A stretch of DNA of 14,047 bases, from assembly GCA_016209785.1 (NCBI GenBank), contig JACQVM010000359.1:1-14047 (forward strand). Direction: 5' to 3'. The notes under the pieces are model-generated. The model was not told the DNA's origin and searched no databases. It saw only the letters and a program-made list of their open reading frames with translations. Of this stretch, positions 1 to 6,265 are shown piece after piece (position 1 is the stretch's first letter; every line of letters starts with the position of its first letter). The stretch is from Candidatus Melainabacteria bacterium (GTDB taxonomy: Bacteria > Cyanobacteriota > Vampirovibrionia > Obscuribacterales > Obscuribacteraceae). Both the position numbers and the translations under genes were made by a program.

Positions 1-1238
1 CCTATGACCTTAGCATCCTTAAAAATTGGACTCCCAGAGGACTTCTCGGGCAAGTCCAGGTCATGGATTAGGTGCCAGGGATCCGATGGTCGTAAGGCAC
101 CCAGCAAATGTCCGGATTGCATGTGCGGAAGCCCTGTAATCTCGTCAACGATCAGGCTTTCCACAATGTCAAATGGAGATAGTGGTAGTTGAGGAGCTAT
201 CTCGAGTGGTTTCATTGCATACTGGTTTAAGGGATCGTGCTGTTGGACTTCTCGAATTTGCTTTATCCTCACCAACTCACATAGAACAGAAAACACCGTG
301 TAATCATCCAGATGAGCCAAGCGCCACATTTGTCCAATTGGGCAAAATCCATCAATAAGGGGCCAAATAATTTGAGCATCCTCTTGCACCTCAGCAGGAA
401 GTCGTACATGGTCAAGTTTGTCGCTTGCCCTCTCGTAAAGAGCATCCTCCCCACCTAGTTCCAAGAGATACTTGGGGATTTCGTCAAGTCGACGGTGTGC
501 CTCAATCAGCAACATATCTGCTGGATGTTTAATGGGTTGTCCTGTTTGCCAGTCAGGTTCTTTATGAGCATGGAAGTAAAAGTTGCCGGCAAGATGCTGA
601 CTTGTCATTTGGTAGATGGCTGTTTCATTAACAAGGCTGCCAAATACAGACTGAACAATCCTGCCATCACGCAAAAATAGCTGAGCTAATGTGTGGTTGC
701 GCTCATTGGTGATTTCCAGAGTACCGTGTTTGCGAGCGTTAGTTATGGTTTGAATAACTAGTGGCAAATCAAGTTCTGTCAAATTGCCGCTTAAGCCCTT
801 GTCCCGTAATGGTGGTGGGAAAGACAAAAGCTCGTTTGCATTGGCAACAAAGTCGGCAGACATCTGTGAAAGACTTGGTGTCAAGGAAAGCACCACGAGA
901 TTGTTTTCCTGCAAAGATACCGTTGAGGATGTTGACAGCAGCGCTTTGCGAGCCATCTGTCCCATTTCCTTGCACTTTAGTTGTGGATGAAAGCTTGCTG
1001 CCACCACGCCACATTCTTTGCGTGTAGCAGGGAAGTAAACCTTCAAGGCTGGCAACAGCTCTGCGTAGAGAATTACAAGATGTGCACAACTGGCTGCTTT
1101 AGTGTCGTCTATAAGCCAAGTTGTTCCTAAGGACTCTCCTTGCTGCAGGCAACGGTCTACCAAAATGCCCACAGAGCCAGCGTAGCACCGAACATCGAAT
1201 GCCGCTCTACCAGCCATATAAGGTGCTTCTGACGACAA
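1..1238 (-). CDS. Degenerate trypsin-like + DUF4388 (PATAN-like) protein, 3' end beyond window
   Basis: An uninterrupted frame runs from an in-frame stop at 1257-1259 to base 1, so the C-terminus is outside the window (412 codons visible). I place the start at TTG 1238 because GGAGG lies 5 bases upstream; the first ATG, at 1217, has no ribosome binding site. Residues about 37-120 look like a trypsin-fold domain: GTTWLIDD is followed by CAH with the usual histidine (H53), and NNLVVLSL (112-119) sits where active enzymes have the DLAxL aspartate, here Asn. No catalytic serine can be assigned, so it is probably inactive. Residues about 148-256 match DUF4388, with LTELDLPLVIQ, FLRDGRIVQSVFG and the closing LLIEAHRRLDE. 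Residues 275-330 resemble the winged-helix-like segment that often follows. It lies 30 bases after the DUF1444 gene on the same strand. DUF4388 is usually regulatory; the function here is unknown. Confidence 0.82.
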   Translation of the reverse strand, partial: MSSEAPYMAGRAAFDVRCYAGSVGILVDRCLQQGESLGTTWLIDDTKAASCAHLVILYAELLPALKVYFPATRKECGVVAASFHPQLKCKEMGQMARKALLSTSSTVSLQENNLVVLSLTPSLSQMSADFVANANELLSFPPPLRDKGLSGNLTELDLPLVIQTITNARKHGTLEITNERNHTLAQLFLRDGRIVQSVFGSLVNETAIYQMTSQHLAGNFYFHAHKEPDWQTGQPIKHPADMLLIEAHRRLDEIPKYLLELGGEDALYERASDKLDHVRLPAEVQEDAQIIWPLIDGFCPIGQMWRLAHLDDYTVFSVLCELVRIKQIREVQQHDPLNQYAMKPLEIAPQLPLSPFDIVESLIVDEITGLPHMQSGHLLGALRPSDPWHLIHDLDLPEKSSGSPIFKDAKVI

Positions 1239-1243
1239 CTTGA

Positions 1244-1248
1244 CCTCC
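1244..1248 (-). promoter_or_regulatory. Shine-Dalgarno GGAGG that decides a TTG start
   Basis: On the minus strand GGAGG is followed by TCAAG and then TTG at 1238-1236. The next in-frame ATG, 21 bases further on, has no such sequence, so the TTG is the better start for the DUF4388 gene. Confidence 0.65.
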
Positions 1249-1268
1249 AAAAGAAACTATACAAGAAT

Positions 1269-2171
1269 TTACTCTTGAGCTTCAAGGTTAACTGTCTGTA
1301 CGGCTGTAATTTCGCCTTGATTGACCCGCCAGACCAGACTGCTCACGGGCCGATCGGATTCGCCCTTAAGATGCCTGGCCAGAAGCCACATTTCGCAAAC
1401 AACGTGATCACTCACCGTTGTACTGAGCAGCAATTGATCCCGAGATGGAACTATGGCCAACAAGCCATTGTTTGTACCAAGATTTCTTTCCAATGCCAGC
1501 ATGACGTCGGACACACTGATTAAAGAAGCCACGTAATCATTCAGTTGGCTCGAGCGAAAACCAATTAACAGCAACTCGGTTTGAAAGTTTTCTACCTTAA
1601 ACGCTCTGGTTGTCAGCCCCGATTGGAGCGCTCTTTTGGCCAAGTTTTGTATTGCAATGGCAGCAATTTGCTGAACTTGCGGAAAGCAGGTAAGCACATC
1701 ACCACGGTACAACTGTACTAGTCCTTTTTCAGTGTCAAGCATAAACTGAACAATTAAATGCTCATCAGGGTGAGAAATAAGATTAACAAACAGCGGTGGC
1801 CCTTTAGGCAGGCGTTGTGGTTCTTCCCCTTTGCCCAAGGCAATCAGTTCAAAATCCTGGGCAAACGGATCCAGCATAATGTCTTTCATTACAGGCAGAG
1901 TTCTCTCAAATATTTCCTGTGCTGTATACCGTGGTGGCTTGACACTCCAGCTAACTTCAGAAACGAACGGCTCAAGGAGGACACTTAGCTCACTGGGTGT
2001 TTGCAGGTATTGGTCATAGATGTTCCGCAGGGCAATGGTAAGCACTGGCTTGTCCTCACCATAATGGAGTTCAATAACAAGCGGCTCTGGCACTTGGATT
2101 GCGATTTCAAAAGGCTTAAGCTGAGCCGCCAAGTGCTGAGTAAAGTCAGTCGCGCTAAGCAATTGTGGCAT
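1269..2171 (-). CDS. DUF1444 (YtpQ-like) family protein
   Basis: This encodes 300 residues, near the usual length of DUF1444 proteins (Bacillus YtpQ is about 270). The family features visible are RTLPVMKD (90-97, compare RIYPVIRS in YtpQ), the region 125-160 with PPLFVNL and VQLYRGDVL, and the conserved strand-turn-strand GLLAIVPSRDQLLLS (236-250, compare LAISVPHQDVLIL in YtpQ). There is no signal peptide or membrane segment, so it is likely cytoplasmic. The ATG at 2171 is preceded by GAGG about 9 bases upstream. The gene probably forms an operon with the DUF4388 gene 30 bases downstream. The family has no established biochemical role; the assignment rests on remembered similarity. Confidence 0.8.
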   Translation of the reverse strand: MPQLLSATDFTQHLAAQLKPFEIAIQVPEPLVIELHYGEDKPVLTIALRNIYDQYLQTPSELSVLLEPFVSEVSWSVKPPRYTAQEIFERTLPVMKDIMLDPFAQDFELIALGKGEEPQRLPKGPPLFVNLISHPDEHLIVQFMLDTEKGLVQLYRGDVLTCFPQVQQIAAIAIQNLAKRALQSGLTTRAFKVENFQTELLLIGFRSSQLNDYVASLISVSDVMLALERNLGTNNGLLAIVPSRDQLLLSTTVSDHVVCEMWLLARHLKGESDRPVSSLVWRVNQGEITAVQTVNLEAQE

Positions 2172-2296
2172 ACCTGAAACCTCAATTTCCTATGGCTATA
2201 TTCTGCCCACTTTAAGAAAATAAAAGCCCTTTTGATGAAGTTTGTTGCAGTCTTTTCTTTTGCACAAACCAACCAAAGAGTATCTTGGAATTGTCT

Positions 2297-2317
2297 GTAT
2301 GATATTGCATATGATAC
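2297..2317. repeat. Near-perfect 21-bp inverted repeat
   Basis: The arms GTATGATAT and ATATGATAC flank TGC; 8 of 9 positions pair. It lies about 126 bases upstream of the DUF1444 start and 250 bases upstream of tRNA-Arg, so it could be a regulator site. The region is AT-rich and chance is possible. Confidence 0.35.
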
Positions 2318-2502
2318 CAGTAGGTAGGATGATGGACCGAGCGAGTCATCGTGCATCTGACGATAATGAGCATTAGCTCAGGCTTCCTCTAAGCTACCCT
2401 CATAACTCTACAACGCTGCCCAGCTTGTTAAAAACGCATTATGAAAATCTCGATCTACCTACGCCACTCCAGCTTGCCATTAGCTTGGGGGTGTCAATCG
2501 GG

Positions 2503-2508
2503 TATAAT
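2503..2508 (+). promoter_or_regulatory. -10 box (TATAAT) upstream of tRNA-Arg
   Basis: This is a perfect TATAAT 59 bases before tRNA-Arg. No good -35 box is visible at 16-18 bases: TTGCCA at 2474-2479 is too far away. It is a candidate promoter for the tRNA-Arg/tRNA-Lys transcript. Confidence 0.45.
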
Positions 2509-2567
2509 TTGCCTCCACAGCATCAGACCAGGAGGCATCTTGATTGTTGTCGAACATATGACTAAGA

Positions 2568-2640
2568 GCGCCCGTAGCTCAGAGGATAGAGCCCCCGCCT
2601 TCTAAGCGGGTTGTCGTTGGTTCGAATCCAACCGGGCGCG
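2568..2640 (+). tRNA. tRNA-Arg (anticodon TCT)
   Basis: The acceptor stem GCGCCCG/CGGGCGC is perfect. The D arm is GCTC..GAGC. The anticodon arm CCCGC-CTTCTAA-GCGGG gives TCT, which reads AGA. The T arm is TTGG-TTCGAAT-CCAA. The discriminator is G2640 and CCA is not encoded. It is 73 nt long and lies 79 bases before tRNA-Lys, probably on the same transcript. Confidence 0.96.
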
Positions 2641-2719
2641 TTATAATTTCCAGATGCTATAAGCTGTACGCAAAGAGTTAATCTCAAGGGCAAGTTAGAC
2701 ACTGACAAGTACGTAATAT

Positions 2720-2791
2720 GGGTGATTAGCTCAACGGTAGAGCAGCTGCCTCTTAAGCAGTTGGTTGAAGGTTCGAATCCTTCATCACCCA
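2720..2791 (+). tRNA. tRNA-Lys (anticodon CTT)
   Basis: The acceptor stem is GGGTGAT/ATCACCC. The D arm is GCTC..GAGC. The anticodon arm GCTGC-CTCTTAA-GCAGT (one G-T pair) gives CTT, which reads AAG. The T arm is GAAGG-TTCGAAT-CCTTC. The discriminator is A and CCA is not encoded. It is 72 nt long. Confidence 0.95.
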
Positions 2792-2832
2792 AGCTTCCAA
2801 ACCCAAATGGCAGCCTGACATTAAGTCAAGGA

Positions 2833-2860
2833 CTTGTCAACCATTAGTTGGTTGTTCAAG
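2833..2860 (+). other. Stem-loop downstream of tRNA-Lys
   Basis: CTTG and CAACC pair with GGTTG and CAAG around the loop ATTAGTT, with a small internal loop. It begins 42 bases after tRNA-Lys. There is no T-run after it, so it may be a processing or weak termination element rather than a classical terminator. Confidence 0.35.
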
Positions 2861-3004
2861 CTGTGTGGTATTGACTACGAGATATCCCTCATTTCCAATT
2901 GCTTTGTTGGAAAAATCTGTTGCAAGATAAGCACGGAAGGGTTCGAGGGAGGTTACGTAGGCAGTCTCTACTAAGTTTCTGGAGACAGCCGGCGTTATTA
3001 AAGC

Positions 3005-3379
3005 ATGAACAAGCTAATTGTGTATCTGCTCAGCATATTTGGATGTAAGGATAATGGACAAGATGAAGTGCCACTCGATGGCACAATGCGAACCAGACTT
3101 GTGAATATGCGTTTACGTAGGCAGCGAGCTACCATAGTACCGCCTGTTTGCAAAGGAAATTTTCTAACCAAGCTTCATTCGGTAGGGAGCCCCCTATCAC
3201 TGATACGAGAAACCTCCACAAAGATGAAAGCCCGTTGGTTTTTCAATGATGAGAAATACCTTGATGACTTTCTCCCTCAACACAACCCATTCATTGCCAG
3301 CTATTATGCTTCCATGCAGTTGTGCGCCAGGACTGGCAACGCTCTTGATCAACTGCTTGAAGCAGGTGCAGGACGCTAA
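3005..3379 (+). CDS. Small hypothetical protein
   Basis: This frame of 124 codons resembles no family I recognise. The start ATG is the first possible one, because an in-frame TAA lies at 2999-3001. No clear Shine-Dalgarno precedes it, so the start is uncertain. The N-terminus is mildly hydrophobic (LIVYLLSIFGC) and is followed by a basic stretch (MRLRRQRATI), but it is too short for a confident membrane segment. Support for a real gene comes from the strong terminator 34 bases after its stop codon. It lies alone between tRNA genes. Confidence 0.42.
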   Translation: MNKLIVYLLSIFGCKDNGQDEVPLDGTMRTRLVNMRLRRQRATIVPPVCKGNFLTKLHSVGSPLSLIRETSTKMKARWFFNDEKYLDDFLPQHNPFIASYYASMQLCARTGNALDQLLEAGAGR

Positions 3380-3413
3380 ATGGCCTCAAAGCTTTTCTCG
3401 GAGCCGCACAGAG

Positions 3414-3445
3414 CAACGGACACATTCCCCAGTGTCCGTTGTTTT
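3414..3445 (+). terminator. Rho-independent terminator, perfect 10-bp stem
   Basis: CAACGGACAC (3414-3423) and GTGTCCGTTG (3432-3441) pair perfectly around ATTCCCCA, followed by TTTT. It ends the transcript of the small ORF at 3005-3379 and separates it from tRNA-Leu. Confidence 0.85.
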
Positions 3446-3535
3446 GACTTAAGCACCTTGGCTGGCACCGCCTTAGCTGGCCTATGGTATTCTTGTTAAG
3501 TCAACTGACATAGCTGCTTTGTAATGAGTTGTGTT

Positions 3536-3619
3536 GGGCGAGTGGCGGAATGGCAGACGCGCTAGACTTAGGATCTAGTGTAGCAATACGTGAGAGTTCA
3601 AGTCTCTCCTCGCCCACCA
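3536..3619 (+). tRNA. tRNA-Leu (anticodon TAG)
   Basis: The acceptor stem is GGGCGAG/CTCGCCC. The anticodon arm CTAGA-CTTAGGA-TCTAG gives TAG, which reads CTA. A long variable arm is present, as expected for leucine. The T arm is GAGAG-TTCAAGT-CTCTC. The discriminator A is followed by an encoded CCA, unlike the other three tRNA genes here. Confidence 0.97.
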
Positions 3620-3628
3620 TCTAAGTTT

Positions 3629-3652
3629 CCGCCGAAAGGCGGTTTTCTTTTT
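3629..3652 (+). terminator. Rho-independent terminator of tRNA-Leu
   Basis: CCGCC-GAAA-GGCGG is followed by TTTTCTTTTT and begins 10 bases after the tRNA CCA. It is a classical GNRA-capped terminator. Confidence 0.93.
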
Positions 3653-3670
3653 GGGGGAGGATTATTGCAC

Positions 3671-3690
3671 TGGATCACCTATGGATCACC
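3671..3690 (+). repeat. Short direct repeat TGGATCACC x2
   Basis: Two identical 9-bp copies start at 3671 and 3682, 11 bp apart (one helical turn). No gene association is clear. Confidence 0.4.
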
Positions 3691-3904
3691 AATCAAAGGA
3701 TATAGGTGCCAGCGCAGAGTGGGAAAGTTTCAGCAAGGTACAGATGGGCACTTTGCGGTAAAGCTAGCTCTAACGGGCAAAAATCGGAGTAGGTGCGAAA
3801 TGCCAGCCTAGCATTAGGGCACCACATCTGGTGCATAGCGAGAAAAGACCAGTTGAGAACAATCATTCTTGCGATCGATTTGATAAAATCAGTTCCTCTG
3901 AGTC

Positions 3905-4273
3905 TTAGCGGAGAACTGCTTTGGGCGATTCCCCTTTAGCTGTTGGCTTAGGGCCGCAGAGGTGATAGCTGGTGAGCTTTACAACAGGCTTGGTCACCTG
4001 CACTCGTTCGCCGTTCACTTCTTTGGAATAGGTGGCTATAGCCAGCCTGCCTTGTATCACGACCTCCCGGCCAGTGGTGATTGTGTTGAGCACCCGATCA
4101 CCCAAGCCGTTCCAGGCGTCAACGTCGATCCACATAGTTTTCTCTGCGTCGGTAGTGGAGGAATACTCTTTCACCGCGATCGAGAACTTGACCACCTTGT
4201 TGCCGGTATCACCAAAGGTTTTGGCTTGAGGCTCTTTGCCGACATGTCCGACCAGTGTAATTGAATTGTTCAT
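3905..4273 (-). CDS. ssb: Single-stranded DNA-binding protein
   Basis: This 122-residue protein binds single-stranded DNA in replication, repair and recombination. It consists almost wholly of one OB fold. The N-terminus MNNSITLVGHVGKEPQ is the SSB signature, followed by KVVKFSIAVKEY, WIDVDAWNGLGDRVLNTI, GREVVIQGRL and a late strand VVKLTSYHLCG. It lacks the long Gly/Pro-rich linker and the acidic DDDIPF-like tip that recruits partners in most bacteria. The short form resembles the cyanobacterial type. The ATG at 4273 has only a weak ribosome site (AGGA close to the start). It stands alone, facing tRNA-Leu. Confidence 0.92.
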   Translation of the reverse strand: MNNSITLVGHVGKEPQAKTFGDTGNKVVKFSIAVKEYSSTTDAEKTMWIDVDAWNGLGDRVLNTITTGREVVIQGRLAIATYSKEVNGERVQVTKPVVKLTSYHLCGPKPTAKGESPKAVLR

Positions 4274-4662
4274 AATCCTGGCACTTCCGTGCGTGTGTTA
4301 GGTGCCACCAAAAGGACACAAGCGCGAGTCGCGCAGCGCTTTTCGCAGGCTGCATGGACGCGGAGCGCCCTTTAGGGTCTGCCATGGCAGCATCAAAAGT
4401 TGTGTCACTCTCGCACCGTCAGGACACATGTCGGAGGTAGCCATGTATGAACAGCCAGATCGAGGACGGCATGCCGGTATTCGGCTCATGCCATAGCTAA
4501 GGCGGTCCCGGGAGGTGTATCAACAGCGGTGGGCAGTTAATAGAGAGATCGACAACGAGAGAGGCGTTGTAGGTGTCAGGCTTGAGATGAACTTAACGTG
4601 CTCAAGCATATTCGAGGGTGAGAGTACAATTACTGCAGGCTAGTAATCGCCTACAAAGGGAA
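4274..4662. other. Intergenic region rich in stem-loops
   Basis: I see no gene in these 389 bases. They hold several inverted repeats: GCGCGA-G-TCGCGC (4322-4334), the palindrome CTGCCATGGCAG (4379-4390), and GGCATG...CATGCC enclosing CCG-GTATT-CGG (4469-4493). ACAACG-N7-CGTTGT (4552-4570) and CTTGAG-N14-CTCAAG (4581-4606) follow. The last two sit just upstream of the interrupted gene and could structure its leader. Open frames on both strands here look like chance. Confidence 0.5.
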
Positions 4663-4908
4663 ATGGCACGTAACCCGAAGCAGCAGATCCAGCACTTTCT
4701 AAAGACAGGGCATTCAGATGTTCTGCCTCAGGGATGGCCCGGCGAAAACTGGTTGGTGGCGGCACAAAACGCAGACCGGGCAATGCGGCAAGCGCTTATC
4801 GAGGAGGTAAAGAAGCGTTCGGACAGATTATCTCTGCCCCAAGCGCCGCTGCGGGACTACCAGGCTGAGGTGGACCCAATCGACTGGGCCAAAAAGTTAG
4901 GATCTTAA
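4663..4908 (+). pseudogene. 5' fragment of IS-interrupted HEAAH-family gene
   Basis: ATG 4663 opens a frame with MARNPKQQIQHFLKTGHSDV, then WPGENW and ALIEEVKKR. Host sequence ends at 4865, where the IS3-family element begins. The frame then runs 13 codons into the IS and stops at TAA 4906-4908, inside the left terminal repeat. The host part continues exactly in frame at 6266. Joining ...RDYQ with AFTRSKVAPMV gives one open protein of 295 residues. A GTG at 4618 would extend the frame, but the ATG matches how I remember such proteins beginning. AAAGGG lies only 2 bases before the ATG, so translation may be weak. The fragment lacks the putative metal site and is unlikely to function alone. Confidence 0.8.
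4863..4865. repeat. Target site duplication GGC, left copy
   Basis: GGC directly precedes the left IS end and is repeated directly after the right end (6263-6265). A 3-bp duplication is typical of the IS3 family. Deleting one copy with the IS restores the host reading frame. Confidence 0.85.
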
Positions 4909-4922
4909 GGTAGACATCTGCT
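4866..4922 (+). repeat. Left terminal inverted repeat of the IS
   Basis: The boxes in order are TGAGGTGGACCC (4866-4877), CTGGGCCA (4884-4891), TAAGGTAGA (4906-4914) and TCTGCT (4917-4922). The orfB stop codon lies at the outer edge of the third box. The same box stops the truncated host frame on the other strand. Confidence 0.8.
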
Positions 4923-5876
4923 TGTTGAGATCCTCGGTTCTGTTATTAGTTTTGTGATCTGTTTGAGTTTGTTCCATAGCTCCCAGGAGAGTACTGGGTT
5001 TTGCTCCTGTACAGCTGGTGTAAGATCAGTAGCGACTGGCGCGCAAGTGTCAGTTGCACTGTCTGAAGCCAGCTGGATTGTATAGACTGCGGCTGGGGTC
5101 TTGTAGCCCAATGCCTGGTGAGGCCGTTTTTTATTGTAGAAGTTGATCCATTGTGCAATGGAGCTCATGGCATGATGTCCGTCTTCATAAGCTTTTAGAT
5201 AGACCTCTTCATACTTGAGGCTTCTCCAAAGGCGCTCAACAAACACATTGTCCATCCACCGACCTCTCCCGTCCATGCTGATTCGGATATTTCTTTCTAA
5301 CAATAGCTTTGTGAAGTCATCACTTGTAAATTGGCTTCCTTGGTCTGTGTTGAAGATGTCAGGCGTCCCTTGTTGCAAGGCTTCTTCTAAAGCCTCTACA
5401 CAGAAGTCTGAATCGAGCGTATTTGATAGACGCCAGGACAACACATAACGGCTGTACCAGTCGATGATTGCCACAAGGTACAGAAAACCACGAGCCATCG
5501 GTACGTAAGTAATGTCAGCAGCAAACACCTGCCCAGGCCGGTTGATTTTAAGTTCCTTCAGCAGGTAGGGATAAATCTTGTTCCCTGGTGCTGGTCGGCT
5601 GGTGCTCCGCTTGGGATAGATGGCCTCAATTCCCATCTGCCTCATCAGTCGTTGCACACGCTTACGATTTACTTGATGGCCCTCGGATTTTAGCCACTCA
5701 GTCATTCTGCGAGAGCCATAAAACGGTGTCTCAATGTACTGCTTGTCTATTAGGCGCATCAGCTCAAGCTCATAATCTTTTGGTTCAACCTCGCGGTAAT
5801 ACAAGGTCGACCGACTTACATCCAGCAGCTTGCACTGTTCCCGCGTGGAGAGAGATTGGTCTTCTTTGTTGATCAT
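4905..5876 (-). CDS. IS3-family transposase OrfB (DDE recombinase)
   Basis: This 323-residue protein catalyses strand cleavage and transfer of the IS. An N-terminal HTH_21-like region (about 35-90, with YGSRRMTEWLKSEG) precedes the rve integrase core. The catalytic triad is visible: D121 in AADITYVP, D178 in FNTDQGSQF and E214 in VFVERLWRSLK. The D178-E214 spacing has 35 residues between, as in D,D(35)E enzymes. After the usual end (KRPHQALGYKTPAAVY) there is an extra tail of about 50 residues. Its frame is -1 relative to orfA and open back to the orfA end, so an OrfAB fusion by frameshifting is likely. AGGAG 8 bases before ATG 5876 also allows separate initiation. Confidence 0.94.
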   Translation of the reverse strand: MINKEDQSLSTREQCKLLDVSRSTLYYREVEPKDYELELMRLIDKQYIETPFYGSRRMTEWLKSEGHQVNRKRVQRLMRQMGIEAIYPKRSTSRPAPGNKIYPYLLKELKINRPGQVFAADITYVPMARGFLYLVAIIDWYSRYVLSWRLSNTLDSDFCVEALEEALQQGTPDIFNTDQGSQFTSDDFTKLLLERNIRISMDGRGRWMDNVFVERLWRSLKYEEVYLKAYEDGHHAMSSIAQWINFYNKKRPHQALGYKTPAAVYTIQLASDSATDTCAPVATDLTPAVQEQNPVLSWELWNKLKQITKLITEPRISTSRCLP

Positions 5877-5896
5877 TTCTTTGCGCTCCTTTCGAT

Positions 5897-6181
5897 TCAG
5901 CGATTGAGCGCTTTGGATAAAAAATCCCGTTCCACCGTCAACTTGCCAATCTTGGCGTAAAGCTCGGCGACAATGGCTTCCGAAGATTGATCCTTAATGC
6001 TTGTGCCATTGGTAAAGATCGCTGAAAGCCCTTCCAGAGCCTGTGTTTTCCACCGCTGAACTGCACTGGGATGAACTTTGAATTCAGCTGATAGTTGGCT
6101 AACTGTCTTGTCTCCACGCAGTGCGGCTAAGGCAACTTTTGCCTTGAATTCTGGGCTGTACTTTTTCTTGTTGCTCTTCAT
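5897..6181 (-). CDS. IS3-family transposase OrfA (HTH protein)
   Basis: This 94-residue protein recognises the IS ends. It starts with the basic MKSNKKKYSPEFKAKVALAAL typical of the HTH_Tnp_1 family, then KTVSQLSAEFKVHPSAVQRWK as the helix-turn-helix (29-49). The leucine-zipper-like C-terminal helix (AIVAELYAKIGKLTVERDFL) mediates multimerisation and pairs with OrfB. The frame ends 20 bases before the orfB ATG. A slippery heptamer lies 7 codons before its end. Confidence 0.93.
   Translation of the reverse strand: MKSNKKKYSPEFKAKVALAALRGDKTVSQLSAEFKVHPSAVQRWKTQALEGLSAIFTNGTSIKDQSSEAIVAELYAKIGKLTVERDFLSKALNR
5918..5924 (-). other. Probable -1 frameshift site T TTT TTA
   Basis: On the minus strand, orfA codons GAT TTT TTA form the X XXY YYZ heptamer in the correct phase. 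Slipping back one base continues as ATC CAA AGC into the orfB frame with no stop, giving an OrfAB fusion. No downstream structure was verified. Confidence 0.6.
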
Positions 6182-6214
6182 GTTTCTGCTCCTCTTGAGT
6201 TCTAGTATTTTAAG

Positions 6215-6262
6215 AGCAGAAATCTACCTTAGCTACTGGCCCAGATTTTGGGGTCCACTTCT
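6215..6262 (-). repeat. Right terminal inverted repeat of the IS
   Basis: Read on the minus strand, the boxes are AGAAGTGGACCC (6262-6251), CTGGGCCA (6244-6237), TAAGGTAGA (6231-6223) and TCTGCT (6220-6215). They match the left end in order. Confidence 0.8.
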
Positions 6263-6265
6263 GGC
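6263..6265. repeat. Target site duplication GGC, right copy
   Basis: This is the second copy of the 3-bp duplication. The host codons TTC ACG CGC AGC resume directly after it. Confidence 0.85.

Larger units (their letters stand above)
2172..2567. other. Divergent intergenic region, no gene seen
   Basis: This 396-base gap separates the minus-strand DUF1444 operon from plus-strand tRNA-Arg. It must hold promoters for both directions. A TATAAT box (2503-2508) lies upstream of the tRNA, and a near-palindrome is at 2297-2317. A small stem-loop TGAGC-ATTA-GCTCA is at 2367-2380. A minus-strand open frame here overlaps the start of the DUF1444 gene and shows no coding character. Confidence 0.6.
4866..6262 (-). 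mobile_element. Complete IS3-family insertion sequence, 1397 bp
   Basis: The element contains overlapping-type orfA and orfB on the minus strand, terminal inverted repeats and a 3-bp target duplication (GGC). The ends share boxes in the same order: TGAGGTGGACCC against AGAAGTGGACCC at the tips, then CTGGGCCA, then TAAGGTAGA with TCTGCT further in. The spacing between boxes differs slightly. Both transposase frames are intact, so the element could still be active. It lies antisense within a host gene. The subgroup cannot be settled by eye. Confidence 0.93.

Noticed and set aside
769..1089. Minus-strand frame of 106 codons
   Set aside because: It lies out of frame within the larger DUF4388 gene, whose frame carries recognisable domains.
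2562..2792. Minus-strand frame of 76 codons beginning MGDEGFEPSTN
   Set aside because: It is the reverse complement of the two tRNA genes, a well-known annotation artefact.
3590..3811. Plus-strand frame overlapping the end of tRNA-Leu(TAG)
   Set aside because: It starts in the tRNA T arm and crosses its terminator, and it shows no coding character.
4906..6231. IS ends placed at the TAAGGTAGA boxes
   Set aside because: No target duplication exists there and homology continues outward. The tips at 4866 and 6262 give a GGC duplication and restore the host frame.
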